A stretch of DNA of 64,000 nucleotides, taken from contig NC_053046.1 in the NCBI RefSeq assembly GCF_003473485.1, positions 30,891,332-30,955,331 on the forward strand. Reading direction: 5' to 3'. The stretch comes from Medicago truncatula. Lineage: Eukaryota > Streptophyta > Magnoliopsida > Fabales > Fabaceae. How positions within the stretch are numbered: the first letter of the stretch is position 1; each line of letters opens with the position of its first letter. Of the stretch, positions 31,175 through 43,640 are shown one piece after another. The notes under the pieces are model-generated. The model was not told the DNA's origin, did no database searches, and saw only the letters and a list, made by a program, of their open reading frames with translations. The translations under genes were made by a program, and so were the position numbers.

Positions 31175-33115
31175 AACTGTTGAAGAGTTGTCAATTATGT
31201 GTTTCCGGTGTGAATTGGAACTTGAGGTATGATTTTTGACATGGTTCAACCAAAGCTGGTGAAATTATATCTCAAAATAGCATGCCTTACAACATTGTAT
31301 ATTCCTGTAAGGTGAACTTTGGCATCGTTTTTAGCACATGCCAACTTGTTATTTGTATTTACTCACCATTCACTCAACTGAAGCCACAGGCAAAATAGAA
31401 AAATGAAGAAATACATAACATTAGTGCCTCTCTTCAATACAACTACATGAGTAATGGTAATTTAATTTGTATAGACTATTATTTCAGTCATGTCACAAAA
31501 TGTAATTAATATGTAGTTGTATACATTAATGGTTCTGTGAAATATATGGTCCTGCTTCATGTTACACCAAAATATTTTATTGAAATTGCAAGTAACATGG
31601 TTGGTTGAGTCTGTTTTCAAATTCCCCCCATCAAATCAAGCTTATCTATCAAACTAGTTACATTGGGATTTGTTGTTATCATAGTAAATTTTTCTGATCG
31701 GATAATCATACCAAATGGGAGCAAGCATGTTACAACAGAGAAAGATTTTATTTTTGGCTTCTTTTGGGTGGAAAATAAATGATAATGGAATAGTGGACCC
31801 CACCTTTTATTGAGTCTGCATCATCATCTTATCACTTTGGCTAGAGTGGATAGTTTCTAGTCCTTTATCCACGTGTGGTTTATTGTGTGAATGATTGGGA
31901 TGAATATGAATTAGTATGTTTCTGATATTTTAACATACAGTTCTCTATGTAGCAACTTTTTTGTAATTTTAAATTGAAGAAAAAGCAATATCATGCTAAC
32001 TTGCAATGTGGATCTGGTGAACCAGTGTCCTATGTGGCTTAGTTTTCTTTGTTCTTTTGGTAAGTTACAAACAATGTCACAGTCATGTCCTTGTTAATCA
32101 ATATTATCTCATCCTTATGCTCAGAACTTTGATCAAATTAAGCTGGATGTGGAGAAATATAGGTGGGACAGCCGACTGGTCGTGGCGGTGTTGAGGGCAA
32201 TCTAATGGTTAAAAACTCTGGCCATAGTATCATTCAGGAAAGGGGTTAACCTACTATATAAAGCCTTGACTAGTATGTGCATAGCATTTACAAGAGATTG
32301 TTTAAAAAGTTTCGAGAATCGAGAATCAAAAGAGATATGTCATTACAAAGAGCTTTAGTTCTCAAAATAAATGACAATCCTGTATCCTGTCTGTATAAAT
32401 TAAATTCCAAGCATTGAGTTGTGGAAATCAAACTAGATTGAGTGTATTTTGTATTATATCTAATACAGCGTTACTTATGTGTTTCACACAACTCTAAATT
32501 TTACCAAATTATTTTGATGAGTTGTTGGTGGAAAAAATAAATCTTACCAAAAATGTGAAAGTAAAAAAATATGAACAAAAATAGAGACCTAAGGGTGAAG
32601 AAGAATAACACGTGATGAGATGATGCAAGAAATAACCTTGAGAATAAGGTTTTATGGAATTTCCAATTTTGTCTTTAACCTGACTATTGGGGGAGCTTTG
32701 CAAATGGCTTACGATGGAAAGAGGGATTTGGATTCTTTACACCAACTTAAGTACAACAGTTTTTAACTCGGTTCAGGGAAGTACAAGCGAATTCAGTTCA
32801 CATTTTTCCAATAAATTGAGTTTTTAGATTTTATGCGATCTCTGTTTAACTGCATTTATGTATATAATCAGGTCATGTTTCTACCTGTACTTACTTTTGC
32901 TCAAACGTTTAAACGGATTCAGTCTAACTATTTTTCTGCAAACCCAGTTGGAGTATATTTTCGTAATTGGGTCAAATTGAGTTTCCATATAATCGAAAAA
33001 AATTTGGTCAAATTGAGCTCTTTAAAACCTGAAAGGGGTTTAAAGAGATACACACCCCCTATAAAAACCTATATAAATATAGAGGTGGACAACTTGCTCA
33101 TTGCACCAAAAACAC
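31175..33115. other. Intergenic, FtsH 3' side
   Basis: Begins with the likely FtsH 3' untranslated region and continues as AT-rich DNA. Only short random open frames occur. Nothing further supported. Confidence 0.5.
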
Positions 33116-33119
33116 ACTC

Positions 33120-33720
33120 TGATTTCAAGCAAATTAGATATAATCAAGGCCCTTCTTGAAGATGCTCAGCACAAACAAATCACAGATGGCTCTATAAAGG
33201 TATGGCTACAACAATTCAAGGATGCAGTTTACGTAGTGCTCGATGATATTCTTGATCAATGATCCATTCAATTCACTCAACTTAGGAGCCGTCCTCTTTC
33301 AACCCCTAGAACATTGCGTTTCACATTGACGTTGCAACAGGTTGAAAGAGATTACAAGGAGATTTGATCAAATTTTTGAAAGTAAGAAAAAGTTTCTTCT
33401 ACGAGAGGGTGGTACGGTTAGAGAAGGGCCAACTAAATTCATTGAATGGAGCATTTTTATCGATGGATGCTATGACCTCAAGTATTTACAGGAGAAACTT
33501 TCGAAAGGTCAACAATCCCTTCAAACTGTGAATATTTTTCAATGTAGAGGATTGAGATCCTTGCTTGCCGGAAGGTATGGGCACACCACTTCACTTGAGT
33601 TTCTGAAAATTTGTGGTTGCTCAATATTAAAGGAAAAATGTGAAGGAACAGGGGGATTGGTACAAGATAGCACACATTCTAGAAATATATATTTATGGGA
33701 ATGAATAAGTAGACATGTTT
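33120..33720 (+). pseudogene. CC-NBS-LRR (Rx-type) relic with NB-ARC core deleted
   Basis: Bases 33120-33260 translate as an Rx N-terminal coiled-coil segment (DIIKALLEDAQHKQITDGSI, VWLQQFKDA, LDDILD) ended by a stop. After a frameshift, LKEITRRFDQIFESKKKFLL follows, the stretch just before the NB-ARC domain. The frame at 33342-33704 then jumps directly to LRR C-terminal wording (GLRSLLAGRYGHTTSLEFLK, ICGCSILKEKCEGTG). P-loop, kinase-2, MHD motifs and nearly all LRRs are missing, so it is a dead immune-receptor gene. Confidence 0.85.
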
Positions 33721-33809
33721 GAAGAGCAATGATTTAATTTAACTTGTTTCTACTTATTTACATTCTTTCTATTGTGTTTCTTGTTGTACACTAACAATAT
33801 CTTTCACTA

Positions 33810-34230
33810 GCAGTTAAGGAAGCCATGGAACATGAAACACGAGTTATTTACTAGCAGTAGGCATCATCGGATATCATAGAATGCAATTAATTTTCTGCTG
33901 CAATTCTGAATTTCTGATTGTTGGTGAAGGCTCCTATACTGAGTAAGTGTGGCGGTGACAATTCAGAAATTGTAATCCCATTTAGTGGAGCTGGAATGAT
34001 AAACTTTGTTACTGACAAAATCCCAATACTGGCAGTGATTCCGATGGTTTTGTAACAATGTATAATGGAAAAGATAGAAGCTCTTCGTTTTGGCGTATGA
34101 CATGGAATCACAATCATTTTATTTGCGGATTGTGACTTCAAGGGTCAGCTAGGTAAATAGCTTAATCAACAAGTGAATTCTTGTAACCCCTCCTGGTTAT
34201 TGGCTAGCTTATAATAAGGAGTCTTCACAT
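33810..34230 (+). pseudogene. Decayed GH3 exon 9 relic
   Basis: Similar to exon 9 of the intact GH3 gene: gttaaggaagccatggaaca, then the counterpart of the GEAPYAE region, wording like attgtaatcccatttagtgg, tgtgacttcaagggtca and gctagcttataataag. Indels and stops throughout. It directly follows the NBS-LRR relic, the same order as at 39270-40534. Confidence 0.8.
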
Positions 34231-34689
34231 GATTGGGAGTACCCAGAGGCTTCCTCATAAGAAGTTTGTCAACAATTATTTTTCCCTGGAATAATTTTTT
34301 AATCCTACCGTCTGTACGTACATGTATGATACAATTTGTTTCCCTTTGTGCATGACATCATCATTCATGAACTTTGATCAACTGAATGTAATTGTAAGCA
34401 TTCACAGACATTTTATGAGAATGACTTTAATTACATATGTGCATTAGTTTGTCTTATTCCCTGTCCCATTTTTTGTATAGTATATTTTGAAACTTTTGAT
34501 CTCTGACATATGATAGTGTAATGTCTGGTGTCCGTGTCTGTGTTTTGTAACTGACAATCCTTGATGATTCATTTTATTAACAGAACTTGTGTTAATACCT
34601 ACTGTAGAACCTATTTTTTCCACAAAGATTCCCTACTATTTCATTTAGCAGGTAAAAGGCACCATATGATACAAATATATCCTAAGCAC
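34231..34689. other. Intergenic before GH3 promoter
   Basis: No gene seen. Bases 34670-34760 contain a ~70-bp direct duplication around atcctaagcacycaagtgc, part of the flank shared with the minus-strand GH3 gene. Confidence 0.5.
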
Positions 34690-35028
34690 TCAAGTGCTTC
34701 ACTCCAAGAATTCATCTTGATTTAAATTAAATACTAATATATCCTAAGCACCCAAGTGCTTCACGCCTGCATTCCCCTTTGTTAATATTAACTTTTCACC
34801 TTGAACCACATTTTGAGGTGGTGGACCAGAAAAAAGTCACTAACTTCAGTAATTAAATACTTACATGCAGCCGAAAGTTTTGTTTTTTAATGTATAATAA
34901 AAGTGCGTGCCCTGGAACTAAGTTCATAAATTAAGGTTGTACCATTTCACCATTTAGACATCAGATCTGTTGAAACAGCTACTGAAAACAAGCATCACAG
35001 TGAATATAGCAAGAACTAAGTCAGATAC

Positions 35029-38000
35029 ATGGATTCCGTGTATAGGAATCCCACTGAAACGGTTGAAGATCGCATCAAAAACCTTCTTTCTCTTATGACA
35101 TTGAAAGAGAAGATTGGTCAGATGACCCAAATTGAACGTTCTGTTACTACTCCTTCTGCCATTAAAGATTTCACCATTGGTACACTATTACTATCAACAT
35201 TTGTGCTTCCTTTTACTACTTTCATTTCTTGGTAATAGTAACTTGTCTCTCATTTTTTTCTGCTTGTATTTTTTAACCAAGGGAGTGTATACTGTGCTCC
35301 ACCAAATAGTGCAACTGCTAAGAAGGAAGTGTCTTCTGATTGGGCTGATATGGTGGACGGGTTTCAGAAGCTGGCACTTGAGTCACGGTTAGGCATACCA
35401 ATCATTTATTGTACTGATGCTATTCATGGTAACAATAACGTCTATGGTACTACTATATTTCCTCACAATGTTGGCCTTGGAGCAACTAGGTTCGTGCTGT
35501 TCCTCTTCTTATCTTTTTTATTTTAACCTTTAATTTGCATCTTTCCGAATTTAGCTATCGACAAAGGCATGTTTGTATTGGCTTATTTGAACTTATCTAC
35601 TACATATCTCTTGTGGTGTGTATGCTTGTAGAGATGCAGATTTAGTTCAAAAAATTGCAGCTGCAACGTCACTTGAACTTAGAGCAAGTGGAACTCACTA
35701 TACTTTAGCCCCTAGTGTATCTGTAAGGCAACTTTTGAATTTGTTATTGAACTCGCTATACTTTAAATTTATTTCTATAAAAAATAGATGAACTTCCAGA
35801 TGTAAAACTCACTTGCATATGTGAATGAATAGGTCTGCAAAGATCCTAGATGGGGTAGATGCTATGAGAGTTACAGCGAAGACACCGAAATTGTCCAAAA
35901 TATGACTTCTTATGTTTCAGGATTGCAAGGCCAACCTCCAGAACATTATCGAAAGGGCTACCCATTTTTGGCTGGGAGGTAAGTAGGCAGATGCCATTGG
36001 TTATGAAATTAAATATTTTAACAACAATTTATAGAAAATTAGTATCCATAGTCATCGTTATCAAAATCACTTTCATATATCTAATTAGTACTTCAGGAAC
36101 AAAGCTATTGCTTGCGCGAGACATTTTGTTGGAGATGGAGGCACAGAAAAAGGTGTAAATGAGGGGAATACAATATTATCATATGAAGACTTAGAGAAGA
36201 TCCACATGGCCCCTTATGTGGATTGCATAGCACAAGGTGTTTCAACCATTATGGTCTCATATTCCAGCTGGAATGGAGTCAAACTCCATGGTCATCATTT
36301 TCTGATTAATGATATTTTGAAAGAAAAGCTAGGCTTCAAGGTAGATTTTTTTCCTCTCTTTCTGGAAATTGATCTTTTATCAATGGCTAAAAGAATCAAA
36401 TTGATTTCTTAGTTATGTTCATTTATTGTTTAAAAGTACACTTTCAAATATTTCCTGTACGACGAAAGTAAATGTTAAAATCTAATAGAATTAGATCAGG
36501 AAGAAGAAGAGAAAAAAAGTAAGAACACTGTTTTATTGAAACTGATGAGTGTAAAAGATACTGCAGAACATAGTTGAAGCTGTTTTGCATTTTCTTTGTT
36601 TTCTGAATTCGAATAAAATATTTTGTTAAGATCAATGTTCCATTGTAGGGTTTTGTGATTTCTGACTGGGAGGGAATTGATGAATTATGCCAACCTTATG
36701 GGTCCGATTATCGTTATTGCATCTCCACTTCAATTAATGCTGGAATTGACATGGTACAGATCTTCAGTCCCTGTAATATTTTAACATAGATTGCTTGATT
36801 TCATTTTAAATTTGTATATTTGTGTACATATGCAGGTGATGGTTCCTTTAAGATATGAACAATTCATGGAAGAGTTAACGTCTCTAGTTCAATCGGGGGA
36901 AGTACCAATGACCAGAATTGATGATGCTGTCGAGCGGATTTTAAGAGTGAAGTTTATTGCTGAACTTTTTGAATTTCCTTTAACTGACAGATCTTTGCTG
37001 GATACTGTTGGTTGCAAGGTAAGTGAAGTTTAGCTGGTTGAGACTAATATACTTAAATATCTTTAGAAGATTCTAAATTTAGATTGAAATTTAAATATAT
37101 TTAAGATAAGATATTATTATGACTTATGATAATTTGTTGACATTTTATAGTCTTTATCATCTAGTTAGTACTCATTGTAAATAGTAGTTTTGTTTTTCCA
37201 TCAAATTGTATTATTATTGGAATTTGAAAATACCTTTAAAAAATTACCACCGAAGAGATTTTCGGGTTGAGTCACTACAAATTCGTTACACGTTTCGCGA
37301 CATTGTCTAAAGTTGCGTAAGGTAGACTGATCCATGAGAGTAGTTCATCTAGTACTCATAAACTTTTATTTGGTGTATCTAATTTATGGAAAGAGTAGTT
37401 CACAACTGATCCATGAGAAACTTGGGGAACAAGGATAACGCGGATCATATCAAGTAACGAAAACAACTTAGTAAAAATTGGGGAGCAAGTTGGAGTGGTT
37501 TCAGATAATGTTATAAAAATTAATTAATTAATTTAACAAATTTGGTTAATAAAAAATTTATATTATTTAACTCAAGGTCAGTCGGCACGTAAGATATACA
37601 TTTCGTTCACAAAAGTCTATTGGGGTTACTATTTTTGTTATATAATTTTAGTGAGCAATCTTCCATTCATCACAAAATCAGTACTCCAACGGACCCAGCC
37701 TTATGAGTCCCTCTCCTTCTATATAAACACTATCAATGCAAGTAAATCCAATGTGGGGTATTTTTACAATTCACACGACACTAACACTGGTTCTATCCAA
37801 TATGTGGGACTTGGTGTTTTGTTTTCCAACTTTCAATTGCCACACTTGTGTTCTAACAAATTGTTTTGACAGATACATAGAGATCTAGCACGCGAAGCAG
37901 TTCGAAAGTCGTTGGTTTTGTTGAAAAATGGAAAGGAGCCTAGTAAACCTTTCATACCATTGAATAAGAACGCCAAGAGAATCCTTGTTGCTGGAACTCA

Positions 38001-38774
38001 TGCTAATGATATCGGCTATCAATGTGGAGGATGGACATTTACGAAGTATGGATCTAGTGGCCAGATTACAATTGGTTAGCCTTTTTTTTTGTATCTTTTA
38101 TTTTTTGAGAAGCTTTGTTTTATTTATAATTTTATATGTTCATCAATTATTCAATAATCTTGGGAGATCAGTTCATATCAACTCTTGTGCGAGCACGCAA
38201 AACCTATCCGTACAACCAATCAAAAACTGAAGAATCTTCAGTTTTTAATGTTTCTTCATTGTGTTATTAATGTGCTCTTACAACTTCAGGCACAACTATC
38301 TTGGATGCTGTTAAGGAAGCTGTGGGACATGACACCGAAGTTATATATGAGAAGTGTCCATCAACAGAATTCATAGAATGTAATGAATTTTCTTTTGCCA
38401 TTGTCGCTATTGGTGAAGCACCCTATGCTGAGTGTGGAGGTGACAATAAAGAACTTGTGATCCCATTTAATGGAGCTGGAATTGTAGACATAATTGCTGA
38501 TAAAATCCCAACACTTGTGATTCTAATATCTGGAAGACCTTTGGTCTTGGAACAAGGTTTGTTGGAAAAGACAGAAGCTCTTGTTGCAGCATGGTTGCCC
38601 GGTAGTGAAGGAAAGGGAATTACAGATGTAATCTTTGGGGATCATGACTTTAAGGGTAAACTACCAATGACTTGGTTTAGAAGAATTGAACAGCTTGATG
38701 AACCTAGTGAGGGAGTGAATTCATGTGATGACCCCTTATTCCCTCTTGGTTATGGGCTAGCTTGTAATAAGTAG
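35029..38774 (+). CDS. GH3 beta-glucosidase / beta-glucan exohydrolase, 604 aa
   Basis: Nine exons join in frame: 35029-35179, 35282-35489, 35632-35722, 35833-35978, 36097-36340, 36649-36753, 36836-37018, 37873-38074 and 38290-38774. The product would remove glucose from beta-glucans or beta-glucosides. The catalytic nucleophile is Asp286 in GFVISDWEG. The general acid is expected in [12 protein letters not shown] (Glu at 486 or 491). [14 protein letters not shown] and [12 protein letters not shown] are also conserved. Length fits plant GH3 exohydrolases minus their usual secretion signal; none is visible, so location is uncertain. In the minus-strand paralogue the frame continues about 25 codons upstream; here a TAA in that stretch forces the start at 35029. 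[12 protein letters not shown] is less canonical than [14 protein letters not shown] of the paralogue. This is the only intact member of the local GH3 cluster. Confidence 0.92.
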
Positions 38775-39269
38775 AACTCACATGAATTTAGTTACCAAAT
38801 ATTTGCTTAAGGATTCAATGTAAGGAGATTGCGAACAATCGATGCATGTATGGTACAATTGGTTGATCTTTTAAAAAATTTATATCATAATCACATTTGC
38901 TTTCATGAAATTTGGTCAATAGATAAAGTTGGCAATGATGTCGTGCGATTCAATCTTCTCTCCGGAAAAATGGAAGTCTATCTCAATCTTCTCTCATGAA
39001 AACCGGATTTGCGGAAATATGTAATGCGGCTTGATTATCACATGTTAATATCATTGGTCTTGCTTCTTTAAATTGAATCACCACTTTGAGGACTGTTTCA
39101 ACTAAATGAGCTCACATGTTACTAATGCAATGACCCTATATTATGCCTCAACCGCTGAATCTTTCAGCTACATTATGCTTCCTATATTATTGCAATTTGG
39201 TGCATAAAGTTTCCAAGACCTTATATATTCTAGTACCCCTGAATGATGTTACATAATTTAATTATAATG
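38775..39269. other. GH3 3' flank, duplicated at 44753-45130
   Basis: Follows the GH3 stop. Phrases such as gcttaaggattcaatgtaag and gagctcacatgttactaatg recur after the GH3 relic at 44753-45125. No gene. It serves as an empty-site reference for the MULE at 45139-46906. Confidence 0.7.
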
Positions 39270-39610
39270 TACTAATTAAAACTTTCAAGCAAATAAGATA
39301 TAATCAAGGCCGTTCTTGAAGATGTTGAGCACAAACATATCACAGACGGCTCTATAAAGGTATGGCTACAACAGTTCAAGGTATGGCGCTATGAAATTTT
39401 TTCAATTCAGAGGATTGAGATCCTTGCTTGATGGAAGGTATTGGCACGTCACTTCACTTGAGTTTCTGAAAATTTGCGGTTGCTCAATATTAAAGGAACA
39501 ATGTGAGGGAACAGGAGAGGATTGGTACAGGATAGCACACATTTTAGAATTAGATATTTATGGGAATGAATAAGTAGACATGTTTGAAGAGCAATGATTT
39601 AATTTAACTT
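39270..39610 (+). pseudogene. Second CC-NBS-LRR relic, more severely deleted
   Basis: A short Rx-N stretch (attcttgaagatg...tctataaaggtatggctacaac equivalent, 39300-39380) is joined directly to LRR C-terminal wording (frame 39391-39573: FRGLRSLLDGRYWHVTSLEF, KICGCSILKEQCEGTGEDWY). It shares 3' flank with the relic at 33120-33720 (agtagacatgtttgaagagc), so the two derive from one duplicated ancestor. Confidence 0.85.
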
Positions 39611-39654
39611 GTTTCTACTTATTTACATGACATAATACTATATGAGTGTTTCAT

Positions 39655-40534
39655 CTGATCAAAATATGTCAAATTTATGGGTTGAATTTTCGTTATTGCA
39701 TCATCTCCACTTCCATTAATGCTGGAAGGAATTGACATGGTATATATCTTAAATTCCCATAATATTTCATAGATAGATTTCTTGATTTCATTTTGGTTTT
39801 ATACATTCACGAAAATATGCAGGTGATGGTCCCTTTTAGGTATAGAACTTTTATGGAAGAGTTGTTATTTCAGTTCAATCAGGGGAAGTTGACTTCTAAA
39901 CTTTAAGAGTGAGGTTTGTTTCTGAATTATAAATTACCTTTTACTGACAGATCTTTGCTGGTTATAGCTGCTTGCAAGATAAGAATACTTAAGCTATTAT
40001 CGAAATGTTGACATTCTTTTACTTGTTCATTATCTGGTTTTACAAGTGTACTCGCTATAATTGATAGATTTTGTTTTTCGATCAAATTATTTGCATAGTT
40101 CATAGATATCTATAGTGTGATGCATTTCAAATGTCCTTGGTTCTGTTTTAAAATGGAAAGGGTTCTGGTAAACCTTTTCTTCCATTGTATAATACGCCAC
40201 GAGAATCCTTGTTATTGAGTATCAATTGGAGGACGGACATGTACTTGGTATGTATCTAGTGATCAGAACAGCATCACACGCGAGCACGCAAAGGATGTAG
40301 GCAAAACAAATCAAAAACTAAAGATAACAATCAAAGCAATATCAGGACGGGCTTTGTTAATTATTTTTAATTGTTGTATCTTGAATTTCTGATTACTTCA
40401 GATTTTCCATTGTTTAGGTTTACACATTAGCTTTTTCACCTTATTGGCGGGATACATTGTTTCTGGACATTTTATATGATGACTTCAGGCACTACTATTT
40501 TCGATGCTGTTAAGGAAGCCATGGAACATGAGAC
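39655..40534 (+). pseudogene. GH3 relic, decayed exons 6 to 9 start
   Basis: Recognisable pieces in the right order: exon 6 end (39664-39739, tccacttccattaatgctgg), exon 7 (about 39823-39979), exon 8 (about 40095-40266) and the first ~45 bases of exon 9 (40489-40534). Many indels. The remainder of exon 9 appears at 44521-44752 beyond inserted DNA. Confidence 0.85.
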
Positions 40535-40756
40535 CCAAAAAAAATAATTATCCCCAACCGGATGCATAATAGGTACCAAGTTTTCAAAATGTGGGACCCC
40601 CGTGATCTTATATATTGAAAGGATCATTTAATTTAATTTGTAACAAGCTTTTCTTTTCTAAATCATTTTTAAGTGTATGCATCTTCATTCTTCAATCAAA
40701 TATGCGTAGCAGTAATAAATAATAATAATAATAATAACAATAACAACATAACATAA
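40535..40756. other. Unassigned AT-rich DNA between GH3 relic and PIF element
   Basis: Contains an aataat/aacaat microsatellite at 40718-40755. No gene. Confidence 0.5.
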
Positions 40757-41269
40757 GACCAAGTGCAATGGCATGTTGAATTTGCCATTCAACATGTTAA
40801 ACCCTTGTTGAACCGTTGTAGGGGGGTGTTGAAATGGGAAAAAACTGAGTTGGAGGAGAGAGGTGTTCAATCAATTCAACATGTTGAAAGCCTGGCCCAC
40901 AGAGATGCGTGGCGCGCTCGGATTTGTCAAAACAGGCGCGTGCATTACACGCGCCGACAGGGCCCGTGGGCCAGTTCATCCGCGGAGAGAGAAGAGAGCA
41001 ATGGATAATGTGAAGACACATGACATGTTTTGATTGGCTGCTTGGATTTTTATCTTCTTAATAATTTGGACCCAATTATTTCATTGCAAATATTTTTTAT
41101 TTTTATTTTTTTACCAAAATTCGTAATTTTTTTTTCTCTATAAATAGAGACTTTGATCATTTGATTTGGACACAGAAAAAAAAAAAAAAATCAAGTTTTT
41201 CACCCTCTTAATCTTATTATTAGCTTTGTATTAGCCTTTCTTTTGAAGTTTTAGTGTTTATTTAGTGAA

Positions 41270-42481
41270 ATGGATCCCACTAACAATCAATTCAACACCC
41301 AAAATTCTTCTGACTACCATTTTAGCTACCAAAATCCCAACAATTATCAACACCCAAATCAATTTCCCAACCAACATCCTCAAAATCCAAATCAATTCCC
41401 CAACCACCTCAAAACCCAAATCAATTCCCCAACCAACATCCTCAAAACCCAAATCAATTCCCCAACCAAAATCCTCAAAACATGTCTAATTTTAGTTTTG
41501 CCTCAAATTTCAATCACTCATCCTCTATTCCAAACAACTTTAATCCATATTTTAGATCTATGATGGGATATCCATCTCAAACACCCCCATTTAATGGTTA
41601 TATGCCAATGGTGAATGAAAATTTTCAGAGTGTTGGTGAATATCCTGAATTTTCATCACAAATAAACCGTGGTGGAATGACACGAGATAATGAAGTTGCT
41701 CCAACTCCAGAGGATACAACTCCTAAGAGCAAGAGAAACCAGCAACCATCATGGAACACTGAACAAAATTTGGTGTTAATTAGTGGGTGGATAAAATATG
41801 GAACATGCAGTGTTGTCGGGAGAAACCAGACAAGTGAAGCATATTTGGGTAAAATTCCTGAGTATTGTAACGAGCATTGATCATTCGATTCTCCGTGCGA
41901 TGTAGTTGCATGCCGAAACCGTTTTAATTATATGAACAAATTAATAAATAAATGGGTTGGTGCTTATGATAGCGCTAAGCGTATGCAAGGAAGCGGTTTG
42001 TCGGAAGATGATGTTTTGACAAAAGCCCAGGAATTATATGCATGTGGGAAGAATTAATGTTCAATTTACTTTAAAGGAAGAATGACGCGCTCTCCGAGAT
42101 CAACCATGGTATGGTAGTCAAATGGGAGAAAATGTTGACTCAGGAAGTAGTGGATCTAAGAGATCTTACGAGGACTCTGTAGGATCTAGTGCTCATCCAA
42201 TGGGTAGGGAGGCAGCTAAAAAAAAAGGTAAAAAGAAAAGCAAGGACGAGACATTGGAGAAGGTGGAAAAGGAGTGGGTTCAATTCAAAGAATTAAAGGA
42301 GCAAGATATTGAACAATTGAAAGAGTTAACCTTGGTGAAACAACAGAAAAACAAGTTGCTGCAAGAAAAGACTCAAGCTAAGAAAATGAAAATGTATCTA
42401 AAGTTAAGTTCTGAAGAGCATCTCGATGACCGAAAGAAAGAGCTGTTGGGGAAGTTGGAGCGTGAGCTGTTTGAAAATTAA
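41270..42481 (+). pseudogene. PIF ORF1 (Myb/SANT-like DNA-binding protein), broken
   Basis: An Asn/Pro/Gln-rich start (NPNNYQHPNQFPNQHPQNPN) leads through a frameshift to QPSWNTEQNLVLISGWIKYG and VVGRNQTSEAYLGKI, the trihelix-like SANT domain of PIF ORF1. A TGA at about 41878 replaces the Cys codon expected after EYCNEH. More indels follow near 42055. The C-terminal frame 42122-42481 is a Lys/Glu-rich coiled coil (EKEWVQFKELKEQDIEQLKE). At least three lesions make it non-functional as it stands. Confidence 0.85.
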
Positions 42482-42514
42482 TTTTAATCAAATATTTGTT
42501 TGTATTTAGTCAAA

Positions 42515-42825
42515 ATTATCAGTGTTGTCTAGTCCCGACTGTTTGCTTTAATATTTGTCAGTGTTGTCTAGTCCCTAGTGTTTGCTTTACCAATTATCCG
42601 TGACTTTTATTTCAAACACTATTTGAAAGTGTTCCTCCATTTGTTGGAATGTGTGCCTACTGTTTAATAAAATGATACTATCTGTGACTTTAATAATTAT
42701 CCCGACTGTTTGCTTTAATAATTATCAGTGTTGTCTAGTCCCGACTGTTTGCTTTAATAATTATCAGTGTTGTCTATCCCCACTGTTTGCTTTAATAATT
42801 ATCAGTGTTTGCTTTAATACAATAC
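42515..42825. repeat. Minisatellite between PIF ORF1 and ORF2
   Basis: Imperfect units built on cagtgttgtctagtcccgac and tgtttgctttaataattat repeat about five times. A second short repeat (tcacaaatctcat / ctatttccaatatc) occupies 42895-42990. Confidence 0.8.
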
Positions 42826-43002
42826 AATAACTTATTTCGAATCCGTTAGTGTCCACCACACAATGTACTTATATATAAGGACTCATATCTACTTCCAATA
42901 TCACAAATCTCATTCCTATCTATTTCCAATATCACAAATCTCATCTATTTCCAAAATCACAAATCTCATTCCTATCTACTTCCAATATCACCAAAGACTA
43001 TC

Positions 43003-43640
43003 AATGGATCCTTTTGATATCGAAGCCTACAAACAAAAATGTGATATTGAAGACACTTATATCGTCAACCGATTTATTCAGCGTCGAAAAAAATTAGAGG
43101 AAGGTAGTGGATCTCGTAGTAGAAAATATTTAAATAGAGATCATGCAGCGGCAAACCAAAGACTCATTGACGACTACTTTGCCAATGAGCCTACATATGA
43201 CGATGCAATGTTTCGTCGTCGGTACCGGGTGCAAAAGCATGTTTTCCTTCGAATCGTTGGAGACCTTTCAATTACTGATAACTACTTCACCCAGCGAGTT
43301 GATGCCGCCAACAAAGAAGGTATATCACCGTTACCAAAATGTACCACAACAATGCGAATGTTAGCATATGGTGTGGCAGCAGATGCGGTCGATGAATACA
43401 TCAAAATAGGAGGTACTACATCATTGGAGTGCTTACGTAGATTCTGTAAAGGAATCATACGATTGTATGAGGAAGTGTACCTGAGAGCACCAAACCAAGA
43501 TGACCTTCAAAGAATACTACATGTTAGTGAAATGTGGGGGTTCCCAGGAATGATCGGGAGTATTGACTGCATGCACTAGGAGTGGAAAAATTGTCCTAAA
43601 GCATGGGAAGGTCAATTCACCAGGGGGATAAGGGAACCAC
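43003..43640 (+). pseudogene. PIF/Harbinger transposase, truncated
   Basis: Starts MDPFDIEAYKQK and carries the typical HTH/Harbinger wording DAMFRRRYRVQKHVFLRIV, RMLAYGVAADAVDEYIKIG and MWGFPGMIGSIDCMH, which includes the first catalytic Asp. The Trp codon expected next is TAG. WKNCPKAWEGQFTRG can be read on, but the sequence then leaves the family, so the second Asp and the Glu of the DDE triad are deleted. It cannot transpose the element by itself. Confidence 0.88.

Noticed and set aside
41265-41563. Multiple overlapping Pro/Asn-rich ORFs as separate genes
   Set aside because: They are frames of the low-complexity start of PIF ORF1 separated by a frameshift.
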